64,000 bases of DNA from Desnuesiella massiliensis. GTDB taxonomy: Bacteria > Bacillota > Clostridia > Clostridiales > Clostridiaceae. A program made the translations under genes and the position numbers. Of this stretch, positions 25,008-33,091 are shown piece by piece. Position 1 is the first letter of the stretch, and each line of letters begins with the position of its first letter. The stretch is from the NCBI RefSeq assembly GCF_001403615.1, contig NZ_LN879457.1, positions 1,116,001-1,180,000 on the forward strand, in the 5' to 3' direction. The notes below the pieces were generated by a model. It saw only the letters and a program-made list of their open reading frames with translations. It had not been told where the DNA came from and searched no databases.

Positions 25008-25103
25008 AGATAAATCTACGTAAACTTAACTATGCATGTTCCCAAATAGTATCTTCAAGCTATTATGATGCATGTATAAGTTAATAGTTGAAGTTGTTTA
25101 TCT
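25008..25103 (+). ncRNA. Structured RNA element R2, copy A (pseudoknot)
   Basis: A 96-base element with nested helices P1 AGATAAA (25008-25014)/TTTATCT (25097-25103), P2 TATGCATG (25031-25038)/CATGTATA (25071-25078) and P3 AATAG (25045-25049)/CTATT (25060-25064). The ten-base P3 loop contains CTTCAA (25053-25058), which pairs with TTGAAG (25088-25093) to form a pseudoknot. The same fold with compensatory changes occurs at 32937-33042. It could be a small RNA, a regulatory leader part or a mobile RNA-like repeat. I do not recognise it as a known class. Confidence 0.65.
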
Positions 25104-25134
25104 GTATACCTGATAAAATAATTATGAATTTATT

Positions 25135-25166
25135 ATCCGGGTAAGGTGATCTTGTCCGGATTTTTA
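25135..25166 (+). terminator. Tandem terminator 1 upstream of the ABC-F gene
   Basis: ATCCGGGTAAG (25135-25145) pairs with CTTGTCCGGAT (25151-25161), 11 bp with two G-U pairs, followed by TTTT. Confidence 0.88.
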
Positions 25167-25177
25167 TCTTTAATTAA

Positions 25178-25212
25178 AATTCGGGCAAAGTTTTACTTGC
25201 CCGGATTTTTTG
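25178..25212 (+). terminator. Tandem terminator 2 upstream of the ABC-F gene
   Basis: AATTCGGGCAA pairs with TTGCCCGGATT, followed by TTTTTT. It closely resembles terminator 1; the left arm of the first can also pair with the right arm of the second, so the two may compete. Confidence 0.88.
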
Positions 25213-25357
25213 CTTTATAAAAATATCCTTAAAGCTTATTATATCAATTGTAATATATGTTACAAAGTAAAATAAATATTAAGCTAATTATAATTAACCA
25301 AGGAAAGTGTGAATTTCTGGGCAAACACCTTACTCCTATAAAAAAGGAGGAGTTTGT

Positions 25358-27238
25358 ATGATTGAATTAGCATTAAACAATGTGGAAAAATATTTTGGAG
25401 CTACTCAGGTACTGAAAAATATTACTTTTGAAGTTCAAGGAGGAGAGAAAGTAGGAATAGTAGGACGAAATGGTAGTGGTAAGAGTACAATATTGAAGAT
25501 TATAGCTGGTATAGAGAAAGCGGATAAAGGCACTGTTATCCTAAAAAGAGGAGCCACAATAGGGTATTTAGATCAAATACCTAATTACAATGAAAGTTTT
25601 ACTGTAGCAAAAGTATTAGGCATTGCCTTTTCAAATTTAAAGAAAATAGAGGATGAGATGAAAACCTTAGAAATATCTATGCATAGCTTAAGAGGAAATC
25701 AGCTAGAAAAGACTTTAAAGCAATATAGCTATTTACAGGAATGCTATGAAGCTAAGGGAGGCTATGAAACAGAAGAAAAATATAGTAAGATTTGTGCTGG
25801 ATTTAAATTTACTGAAGACTTTTTAAATCAATTATTCTATAAATTAAGTGGTGGAGAAAAAACTACGGTTATACTAGCCAAAATGCTGTTAGAGAGTCCA
25901 GATATTATGCTTTTAGATGAACCTAGTAATCACTTAGATATGGAAGCTTTAGAATGGCTTGAAGGTTATTTAAAAGAGTATAAAGGTATGGTTTTAATAG
26001 TATCTCATGATAGATATTTTCTAGACAATGTGGCTTCTAAAATTATAGAAATAGAAGACATGGAAAGTGAAATTTATAAAGGTAATTATACGAATTATGT
26101 GGAGGAAAAGGAAAATAGATTGATGCTCCAATTTGAGGCACATAAGGAACAGCAGAAAAAAATAAGTTCTATGGAAGAAACTATAAAACAATTAAGAGAT
26201 TGGGCCATAAGAGGAGGTAATGATAAGTTCTTTAGAAGGGCTGCAAGTATGCAAAAGAGACTAGAAAAAATGGATAAGATAGATAAACCAGTTTTTGAAG
26301 GACCCACAATAAAGTTAAGCTTTAAAGATTCAAAGAGGTCAGGAAATGAGGTAATTAAAGTAGAGGGGTTATCAAAAAGTTTTGGAGACAAAGTATTGTT
26401 TAATTATACAGATTTTTTACTTCGTTTTGGAGAAAGAGTTGCTTTTATAGGACCCAATGGTAGTGGTAAGTCTACTCTTATCAAGATGATTCTAAGTGAA
26501 GAAATACCAGATTCAGGATTAATTAAGCTAGGTTCTAATGTTAAGATAGGATATTTGCCTCAGCAAGTAATCTTTCCTGATGAAGAAAGTACTGTACTTC
26601 AATGTTTTAGAGATGGTATAACTATTTTAGAAGGTAAAGCTAGGGAGTATTTATCTAAGTTTCTTTTCTTTGGAGAAAGCGTATTTAAAAAAGTAAAGAA
26701 TCTTTCAGGGGGAGAGAGGAGTAGATTAAAATTAAGTAAGCTTTTGTTTCAAGAAATAAATTTATTAATTCTTGATGAACCTACAAATCACTTAGACATT
26801 GACTCTATAGAAACCTTAGAGGAAGCTTTAACGGATTTTAAGGGTACTATATTTTTCATATCTCATGACAGATATTTTATAAATAAGATAAGTGATAAGA
26901 TCATGGCATTAGAGGATAGAAAATTAAATACTTATGAAGGTAATTATGATTATTATAGGCAAAAGAACGCAGAGAAAAAGCCTCAAAAAAATATTATCAC
27001 GGAAATAAAAAAAGAAAAAATAGTAATTAATAAGAATATAGATGAAAAAGAGAGAAAAGATAAAGAGAGAAGAAAACTAGAAGAAGCCATAACTTCTATA
27101 GAGCTGGAAATTGAAGCTATAGAAAAAAGTATTACTGAGGCTTTATCTGATTATGAGGTACTAGGAAGGTATTATGATGAGAAGCTTAGGCTCCAAGAGC
27201 TATTAGATGAGCTAATGCAGAAATGGATAAATTTATAA
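25358..27238 (+). CDS. ABC-F family ATPase (possible ribosome-protection protein)
   Basis: A 626-residue cytosolic protein with two ABC domains and no membrane span. P-loops are GRNGSGKST (about residue 36) and GPNGSGKST (about 366); signatures are KLSGGEKT and NLSGGER; Walker B regions end in DEPSNHLDMEALEWLE and DEPTNHLDIDSIETLE. The inter-domain linker has the positively charged tip RGGNDKFFRRAASMQKRLEK that reaches into the ribosome in ABC-F proteins. The C-terminus has a coiled coil. It may protect ribosomes from antibiotics (CplR/VmlR type) or be a housekeeping translation factor; sequence alone does not decide. AAAAGGAGGAG precedes the start and can pair with ACTCC just upstream. Confidence 0.9.
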   Translation: MIELALNNVEKYFGATQVLKNITFEVQGGEKVGIVGRNGSGKSTILKIIAGIEKADKGTVILKRGATIGYLDQIPNYNESFTVAKVLGIAFSNLKKIEDEMKTLEISMHSLRGNQLEKTLKQYSYLQECYEAKGGYETEEKYSKICAGFKFTEDFLNQLFYKLSGGEKTTVILAKMLLESPDIMLLDEPSNHLDMEALEWLEGYLKEYKGMVLIVSHDRYFLDNVASKIIEIEDMESEIYKGNYTNYVEEKENRLMLQFEAHKEQQKKISSMEETIKQLRDWAIRGGNDKFFRRAASMQKRLEKMDKIDKPVFEGPTIKLSFKDSKRSGNEVIKVEGLSKSFGDKVLFNYTDFLLRFGERVAFIGPNGSGKSTLIKMILSEEIPDSGLIKLGSNVKIGYLPQQVIFPDEESTVLQCFRDGITILEGKAREYLSKFLFFGESVFKKVKNLSGGERSRLKLSKLLFQEINLLILDEPTNHLDIDSIETLEEALTDFKGTIFFISHDRYFINKISDKIMALEDRKLNTYEGNYDYYRQKNAEKKPQKNIITEIKKEKIVINKNIDEKERKDKERRKLEEAITSIELEIEAIEKSITEALSDYEVLGRYYDEKLRLQELLDELMQKWINL

Positions 27239-27252
27239 AAGGAGGTAAGAGG

Positions 27253-27990
27253 GTGCTGTCCTACGAAGATAAGGTATTAAAGGAGTTAAAAGTTTGGAAT
27301 AAGAAAATGATTAGAAGACCATCTATTACTAGTAAGATAACCAAAGGGTTACAAGATAAAACCAATAGTTTGTTACCTGATAAGTTTCACAAAGTAATGA
27401 CAGAGACTATAAAAGCAATTGTTAAAGCAGTACTCATAGGCTCAGAATTTACTACAAGAGAGCCTCTAATAAACGCTAGTTTATCCTACAGGGAAAAACT
27501 GGTGTTGGAAAAGTTTGATTTTTATAAAAAGGCAGCTATTGCTGAAGGGATAGGAACTGGAGCAGGAGGATTCCTGTTAGGCTTAGCAGATTTCCCAATA
27601 TTGCTTAGTTTAAAGTTTAAGTTTTTATTTGATGTAGCTAGCATATATGGGTATGATGTAAAAAACTATAAAGAGAGACTTTATATATTATATGTTTTTC
27701 AGCTAGCTTTTTCCAGCCAAGGTCGAGTAAATGAAATATATAGTCATGTGCTTAATTGGGAAGAGTACTCTAGTACTCTTCCAGAAGATATGCAATATTT
27801 TGATTGGAAAACCTTTCAACAAGAGTATAGGGATTATATTGATCTAGCTAAGTTGCTTCAAATGGTACCAGGCATAGGAGCTGCTGTTGGAGGTTATGCA
27901 AACAATAAGCTTATGATAAAATTGAATGATACTGCTATGAATGCCTATAGGCTTCGATTCTTTAAAACGGAAATAGTAAATAAGCCATAA
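27253..27990 (+). CDS. EcsC-family protein
   Basis: A 245-residue protein of the EcsC family. The conserved core is EGIGTGAGGFLLGLADFPIL followed by KFKFLFDVASIYGYDV, and a second glycine-rich hydrophobic segment (VPGIGAAVGGYAN) sits near the C-terminus. The GTG at 27253 is preferred, because AAAGGAGG lies seven bases upstream; an ATG 30 bases earlier lies inside the ABC-F gene without a ribosome site. It follows ABC-F by 14 bases and is probably co-transcribed. EcsC proteins are linked to the EcsAB transporter in Bacillus, but those genes are absent here, so its role is unknown. Confidence 0.82.
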   Translation: MLSYEDKVLKELKVWNKKMIRRPSITSKITKGLQDKTNSLLPDKFHKVMTETIKAIVKAVLIGSEFTTREPLINASLSYREKLVLEKFDFYKKAAIAEGIGTGAGGFLLGLADFPILLSLKFKFLFDVASIYGYDVKNYKERLYILYVFQLAFSSQGRVNEIYSHVLNWEEYSSTLPEDMQYFDWKTFQQEYRDYIDLAKLLQMVPGIGAAVGGYANNKLMIKLNDTAMNAYRLRFFKTEIVNKP

Positions 27991-28014
27991 TGAATTATAT
28001 AGTTATTAAAAGTG

Positions 28015-28057
28015 CAATCCCCCCATATATTAATACAGGCAATATATGGGGGGATTG
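28015..28057 (+). promoter_or_regulatory. Perfect 17-bp hairpin containing the ribosome site of the CapA-like gene
   Basis: CAATCCCCCCATATATT (28015-28031) is exactly complementary to AATATATGGGGGGATTG (28041-28057), with a nine-base loop. The GGGGGGA ribosome site (28048-28054) of the next gene lies within the 3' arm. No T-run follows, so it is not a normal terminator; it should block translation when formed. Confidence 0.75.
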
Positions 28058-28060
28058 GTC

Positions 28061-29362
28061 ATGGTTAAAAAAATTATTCTACTCATAACTGGAATATTAA
28101 TAGTATTCTTAACTGGATGTATTGATTTTAATACCGATAAAGGTATGAAAAAAAATTCTTTTGAAGGCAATCTTTATGAAAAAGAAGAAAAGCTTGTTGA
28201 GGGCTTTAAAGAGAATTATGAGCCTATAGATATAGTGATAAGCTCTATAGGTGATATACTGATTCATAATACACTCTATATGGCGGCTTATAATTCTGAA
28301 GCTAATACCTATGATTTTAAGCCACAATTTAAAAAGGTAAAGCCTTTTTTAGAAAAATCAGACCTTACTGTAGCCAACCTAGAAGGCACCTTAGCTGGCG
28401 GTGAAGAGGGATATTCAGGATATCCTTTATTTAATGCTCCTGATAATTTGATAGAAGCCTTGAAGTTTTGCGGAATAGATGCTATAACTGCAGCGAATAA
28501 TCATAGATTAGATAAAGGAACTAAAGGATTTTATAGAACTATCGAAGTAGTAAGAAACTCAGGATTAGACATTATAGGAGTAAAAAAAGTCGTGGAAGAC
28601 AAATCCTATATAATAAAAAATATTAAAGGAGTAAAAGTAGCACTAGTGAATTATACCTACGAGACTGCTGAACAGTCTGGATATAAAACATTAAATGATA
28701 TAGTTGTACCTAAGGAATTAGAAGATAAAATAGATAGTTTTAATAAGGGAAATTTAGAAAAAGACTTAAAGGTTATGAAAGAAAGAATAGAATATATTAA
28801 AAAGGAAGGTGCGGATTTAATAATATTTTTTATGCACTGGGGTAACGAGTATGAAAGAGTTCCTGACAAGCTTCAGAAAGCCCTTGCTCAAAAGTTATGT
28901 GATTATGGGGTGGATATAATAATTGGGGGACACCCACATGTGATACAGCCTGCAGAATATATATACTCTAATATTTCTTTAAAAGAAACCTTCGTTTTAT
29001 ATTCTCAAGGAAATTTTATATCTGATCAAAGAGAGGAAACTATAAAAAATAAGTATTCTGAGGATGGAATTATCACTGAGCTTTATATAAGAAAAGATGT
29101 TAACAATAAAAAAACTTATTTGAAAGAAGTGAGATTTATACCAACCTGGGTTAATAAGGAAACGGGTAGCGGCAAATATTTCTATGAGGTAGTTCCTTTA
29201 TTAGAAGATATTAGAGATTCATCAATTAAAGAAAAATATAATTATTATGATAGTACCTTGAAAAGAATGGAAAATTCTTTTAAGAGAACTAGTGATCATA
29301 TTTATAGTTTTATAGAAAAGAAATCTATAGAAGTTTTTAAGAGTAAAGAGCTCAATGAATAG
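28061..29362 (+). CDS. CapA-family (PGA_cap) lipoprotein
   Basis: A 433-residue exported lipoprotein; the lipobox FLTGC gives a lipidated Cys near residue 20. The metallophosphoesterase-like CapA domain is intact: SSIGDILIHNTLY, TVANLEGTLAG, TAANNHRLDKGTKGF, FMHWGNEYERVP and IGGHPHVIQPAEY. Family members act in poly-gamma-glutamate synthesis or other cell-envelope polymers. No capB/capC genes are near, so a poly-glutamate role is not supported here. ATG 28061 is used; the ATG 15 bases earlier is inside the hairpin and lacks a ribosome site. Confidence 0.88.
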   Translation: MVKKIILLITGILIVFLTGCIDFNTDKGMKKNSFEGNLYEKEEKLVEGFKENYEPIDIVISSIGDILIHNTLYMAAYNSEANTYDFKPQFKKVKPFLEKSDLTVANLEGTLAGGEEGYSGYPLFNAPDNLIEALKFCGIDAITAANNHRLDKGTKGFYRTIEVVRNSGLDIIGVKKVVEDKSYIIKNIKGVKVALVNYTYETAEQSGYKTLNDIVVPKELEDKIDSFNKGNLEKDLKVMKERIEYIKKEGADLIIFFMHWGNEYERVPDKLQKALAQKLCDYGVDIIIGGHPHVIQPAEYIYSNISLKETFVLYSQGNFISDQREETIKNKYSEDGIITELYIRKDVNNKKTYLKEVRFIPTWVNKETGSGKYFYEVVPLLEDIRDSSIKEKYNYYDSTLKRMENSFKRTSDHIYSFIEKKSIEVFKSKELNE

Positions 29363-29405
29363 CTATCAAAGAAATGATATTTTAAAGCATGAATTATTAT
29401 TTATT

Positions 29406-29438
29406 AAGAAATAACCATAATATGTTATTTCTTTTTTT
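29406..29438 (+). terminator. Terminator of the CapA-like gene
   Basis: AAGAAATAAC / GTTATTTCTT (10 bp), eight-base loop, then TTTTT. Confidence 0.85.
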
Positions 29439-29612
29439 ACATTCTAAATATAAACAATGGAAATATGAAAACAATTACATTATAATAAACATATGATTAT
29501 GTAACTGAAGAATAATAAATAAATTAAAGGTTTTATAGAAAACTATTGATTTATTTGATAAAAAATTAGAAAATATAAAATAATAATATTATCTTATAAA
29601 TGGGGGGGTATT

Positions 29613-32081
29613 ATGTTTTTTAACGGGGGAAAATCAAATCAAAAAAATAACGTAAGTTTGCCGACCACAGCTAGTGATACTAAGGATAGTGATTTAAAGC
29701 TAAAAAAGGTAAAAAAGATGCAAAACTATCAAAGTAAATTTGCTGAAAGAATTTTGCATGAAAGTGAAGAAACCTTGGAAGCAGCAGAAATACTTTTAAA
29801 ATCCGTGGAAGAGATTAATAGAGAGATAGAAACCAATGAAAGAAGCATAGAGAATACTGTACAAGCATCAAAAGAAGTAGGAGAAATTTTTAATCAGGTT
29901 TTTGATAGTGTGGATGAAACAATTAAGGTAATTAAAACTACTTTAGAAAAATCCGAGGCTGGTTATGGAGCAGTTCACTCATCTATAGAAAGTATAGAAA
30001 CTATAAAGCAAACTGTAGAAAATATGAAACAGGTAATACTTGAATTGCTTGAAAAATCAAATAAAATTGTAGTAATTGTAGATACTATAAAAGCCATTTC
30101 AAAAACTACTCATCTATTATCCTTAAATGCAAATATTGAGGCAGCAAGAGCAGGGGAAGCAGGAAAAGGCTTTTCAGTGGTTGCAGGAGAAGTAAAGAAA
30201 CTAGCAGAAAGCAGCTCTAAATCGGCAGATGAGATTGGAACTATAATTAAGGATATAGGAAGTGCTGTGGATAAAACCTCAAAGATTATTGAGGATAGCA
30301 TAGATAAGGTTTTAAAAAGCACAGAAGCTGCAAAGAAAGCTAGTGATGCTATTAATGATATAATGGATTCTGCAAATAAAACTCATCATATTTCTAAGGA
30401 TATAAATGAAGCCATTAAGCTTCAAGCAGAAAAAAATGATTATTTATTATCTGTTATTGAAGACATGACCAATCAAAGTAAACAGCTTAAATCCCACAAT
30501 GAAAACATATCTATAAACACTTTTAGACAGAAAGCTAGTCTTTCAAAGCTTAAGGAAACTATCTTCATGCTAAATGATTTAACCAGTGATATAGAACAAA
30601 TAATTGGAGAGCAAAATAATTCTGAAAAAGCAACATTAAAAATCCAGTTAGGAGGATTAGATACCCTAGATCCTATAAAGGCTTATAGAGTAACTAATTT
30701 AAGAGCTCTATATCCTATGCATTTAGGTTTAGTTCAATTTAGTACAGGTACTGATGTTACTGGTGCTGTAGCAAGAAGTTGGGATTTAGAAAATGATAAT
30801 GTGACTTGGAATTTCAACCTTAGAAAGGATCTCAAGTTTCATAATGGAAGAAATATAACAGCTAAAGATGTTAAGTATTCCTTTGAGAGATTTTTAGGTA
30901 AAGAAATGAATTCAGGCAATAGGTGGATTCTTTCTATGATTAAAGGCGCTAGTGAATTTTATGAAGGAAAAGCAAAAGAAATAAAAGGGATTATGGTTAA
31001 TAATGAGTATAATATAAAAATAGTTTTAGAAGAACCCTATTTTTCTTTTATCAACAATTTAGCTTTTCTATCCTGTGCCATAGTTCCTTTTGAATGTGCG
31101 GCTCAAATGGAAAATCACCCTATAGGAGCTGGACCTTATAAATTTGTAAGTTTTAATCAAGAATCAAAGGAATTAATCTTAGAAAAATTCGAAGGCTATA
31201 AATTAGGCGAGGGATTAATAGATAGGATTGTAATATTAGCTGAGGATGGTAATAAATTTAAAGATTTCTTAGAAGGAGATTTAGAAGCTATAATTGTAAA
31301 TGCTTCAAATGTAGAAGATATTGAAAAGGCTAATTATGAGATTATAAAGAGAGATAATTTAGGGACAAAATTCTTAGCCTTTAATTTTAGAAGCAGCAAT
31401 CCTATTGTAAATAATAAATATTGTAGACAAGCTATAAGCTATGCTGTTGATAGAAATAAGGTAATTAAAGAAGGATTGAAAAATTTAGAAAATCCTGCTA
31501 TGTCGGTGTTCCCTCAAAATATAGGTTCTAATAAGATAAGCTTTTCTAGAGATATGAATAAAGCCAAGGAGCTAATGAGAAAGAGCGGGATTGCAAATGG
31601 AGCTTTGACAATGCTCATGAATAAGGATGTAAAAGATTCTCTATATTATAAAGCTTTAGTGAAGGTTATGGAAGAGAATTTGAAAGAAATAGGAATAAAT
31701 TTCAAAATCTTAGAGGTAGAAAAGGATCAATACACAAAAGAGGAGTGGAAACAAAAATGTGATCTTCTATACTATGGTTGGGTTGGAGATACAGGCACTG
31801 AGGATAATTTTATAGAGCCTTTTATTGAAGCAGAAGGCATGGCTAATATAGGAAAGTATACAAATTCAAGACTCTTAGAACAGGTTAGAGAATTAAAAAT
31901 TATTAAGAATCCTTATAAATATAAAGAAAAGCTTCAAGATATTGAAAAAGAATTAGTAGAAGAAATGCCATTCCTATTTCTAACAGTAACTTGCACATGC
32001 TATGCATACCAAAGCAATGTAAAGGGCTTAAGCATTCACCCGCTTAATTTTATAAAGGTACAGGATGTATGGAAAGAGTAG
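29613..32081 (+). CDS. Soluble chemoreceptor-type signalling domain fused to a family-5 solute-binding domain
   Basis: An 822-residue protein with no signal peptide and no membrane span. Residues about 30-335 are coiled coil containing the methyl-accepting chemotaxis hairpin (ISKTTHLLSLNANIEAARAGEA, VVAGEVKKLAESSSKSADEI). Residues about 343-820 are a complete SBP_bac_5 fold, the peptide/nickel-binding type normally found outside the cell (LDTLDPIKAYR, VTWNFNLRKDLKFHNGR, GAGPYKFV, YCRQAISYAVDRNKV). The receptor would therefore sense a ligand in the cytoplasm and signal through CheA/CheW. Ligand unknown. A GGGGGGG ribosome site precedes ATG 29613. Confidence 0.9.
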   Translation: MFFNGGKSNQKNNVSLPTTASDTKDSDLKLKKVKKMQNYQSKFAERILHESEETLEAAEILLKSVEEINREIETNERSIENTVQASKEVGEIFNQVFDSVDETIKVIKTTLEKSEAGYGAVHSSIESIETIKQTVENMKQVILELLEKSNKIVVIVDTIKAISKTTHLLSLNANIEAARAGEAGKGFSVVAGEVKKLAESSSKSADEIGTIIKDIGSAVDKTSKIIEDSIDKVLKSTEAAKKASDAINDIMDSANKTHHISKDINEAIKLQAEKNDYLLSVIEDMTNQSKQLKSHNENISINTFRQKASLSKLKETIFMLNDLTSDIEQIIGEQNNSEKATLKIQLGGLDTLDPIKAYRVTNLRALYPMHLGLVQFSTGTDVTGAVARSWDLENDNVTWNFNLRKDLKFHNGRNITAKDVKYSFERFLGKEMNSGNRWILSMIKGASEFYEGKAKEIKGIMVNNEYNIKIVLEEPYFSFINNLAFLSCAIVPFECAAQMENHPIGAGPYKFVSFNQESKELILEKFEGYKLGEGLIDRIVILAEDGNKFKDFLEGDLEAIIVNASNVEDIEKANYEIIKRDNLGTKFLAFNFRSSNPIVNNKYCRQAISYAVDRNKVIKEGLKNLENPAMSVFPQNIGSNKISFSRDMNKAKELMRKSGIANGALTMLMNKDVKDSLYYKALVKVMEENLKEIGINFKILEVEKDQYTKEEWKQKCDLLYYGWVGDTGTEDNFIEPFIEAEGMANIGKYTNSRLLEQVRELKIIKNPYKYKEKLQDIEKELVEEMPFLFLTVTCTCYAYQSNVKGLSIHPLNFIKVQDVWKE

Positions 32082-32216
32082 CATATATAGTTTAAATATA
32101 GTATTGTTACCAATTTGTAATCATATTTTAACTAATTTAAAACTACTTTTTATAATAAATAGGGTATTATAAAAGCAGATAGTAATTTAAATTTCCAAAC
32201 CCCTATAAAAATTTTA

Positions 32217-32248
32217 AAACTAGTGATTCTTCACTAGTTTATTTTTTT
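32217..32248 (+). terminator. Terminator after the chemoreceptor fusion gene
   Basis: AAACTAGTG / CACTAGTTT (9 bp), short loop, then ATTTTTTT. Confidence 0.85.
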
Positions 32249-32347
32249 GAGCACAACATAAAAAATACTTAGCTTTTTTATAAGATTTATAATAAAATAA
32301 TAATAAGCCTAATGGTCTCAATAGTAAAAAGTAAAGGAGGTAAAACT

Positions 32348-32896
32348 ATGAAAATTACTATAACAGGAGATTTGTATAGTGGAAAAACCTCTCTTGCTAA
32401 AAAACTTTGTGCTCATTATAATTTGAATTTTTATACTGTGGGATTATTATTAAGGAAGAATGCAGAGAAGCTAGGTATGAGCATAACGGAATATAATGAA
32501 TATATGAATAGTCATAATATAGATGATATTGTAGATAAACATACTGAGGAAGTAGGCTTAAAAGAGGAAAATTTTATTTATGATGCTAGATTAGCTTGGC
32601 ATTTTATCAAAGATAGCATAAAGATATACTTAAAGGTTCATCCTGAAGAAGCTGCTAGAAGAGCATTGATGGATAGCAGAGAGGCAGAAAAATATGCATC
32701 TTTAGAAGAAGCAAAAGATACGATTATTAAGAGAACGTTGGTAGAAAGAGAAAGATTTAATAGATTATATGGAGTTGATATCCATAGTGTGCGGAATTAC
32801 GATTTAATATTAGATACTACAGTGCTAAATATAGAAGAAGTATTTACTAAGACTACAGAATTTATAAATAATTATAATATATTTAAGCAGAGTTAG
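32348..32896 (+). CDS. Cytidylate-kinase-like P-loop nucleotide kinase
   Basis: A 182-residue P-loop protein. The Walker A is TGDLYSGKTSLAKKL near the N-terminus, followed by FYTVGLLLRKNAEKLGM; IYDARLAWHFIKDSIKIYLKV resembles the monophosphate-binding and Walker B region of CMP-type kinases, and RRALMDSREAEKYASLEEA the lid. It is shorter than standard bacterial Cmk and nearer to the archaeal-type or AAA_17 group. It probably phosphorylates a small nucleotide or nucleoside, but the substrate is uncertain. ATG 32348 has AAAGGAGG seven bases upstream. Its stop codon is the first part of a structured repeat. Confidence 0.75.
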   Translation: MKITITGDLYSGKTSLAKKLCAHYNLNFYTVGLLLRKNAEKLGMSITEYNEYMNSHNIDDIVDKHTEEVGLKEENFIYDARLAWHFIKDSIKIYLKVHPEEAARRALMDSREAEKYASLEEAKDTIIKRTLVERERFNRLYGVDIHSVRNYDLILDTTVLNIEEVFTKTTEFINNYNIFKQS

Positions 32897-33057
32897 GCAT
32901 TGTAAAAATAATTAGTCAAACATTAGAATAGAATTAATATAGGGAAACACTACTAAAATTTAAATTATACATGTTACAAAATGGCATCTTTAAGCCATTA
33001 TATTGCATGTATAAGTTTGCAGTTAAAGTTGCTTCCCTATATTTTTTTGCGTCCTAA
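32893..33057. repeat. Composite repeat: R1-type arms enclosing R2 copy B
   Basis: The left end (TTAGGCATTGTAAAAATAAT, then TAGTCAAA) is the R1 left arm; the right end is ATTTTTTTGCGTCCTAA. TTAGG (32893-32897) pairs with CCTAA (33053-33057). The R2 pseudoknot element fills the centre. It begins on the stop codon of the kinase gene and separates it from the convergent antiporter gene. Confidence 0.7.
32937..33042 (+). ncRNA. Structured RNA element R2, copy B (pseudoknot)
   Basis: P1 ATATAGGGAA (32937-32946)/TTCCCTATAT (33033-33042); P2 TATACATG (32966-32973)/CATGTATA (33006-33013); P3 AATGG (32980-32984)/CCATT (32995-32999); loop CTTTAA (32988-32993) pairs with TTAAAG (33023-33028). Relative to copy A, P1, P3 and the pseudoknot each change on both strands while pairing is kept, and the ten-base loop length is the same. 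A T-run follows P1, so this copy may also terminate transcription. Confidence 0.65.
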
Positions 33058-33091
33058 ATCAAGAACTTCTGCCTTTGTGTTATAAAAATTA

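Noticed and set aside
25008..25103. R2 element considered as a pistol, hammerhead or twister ribozyme
   Set aside because: A pseudoknot is present, but the conserved catalytic-core sequences of these ribozymes, as I know them, are not.
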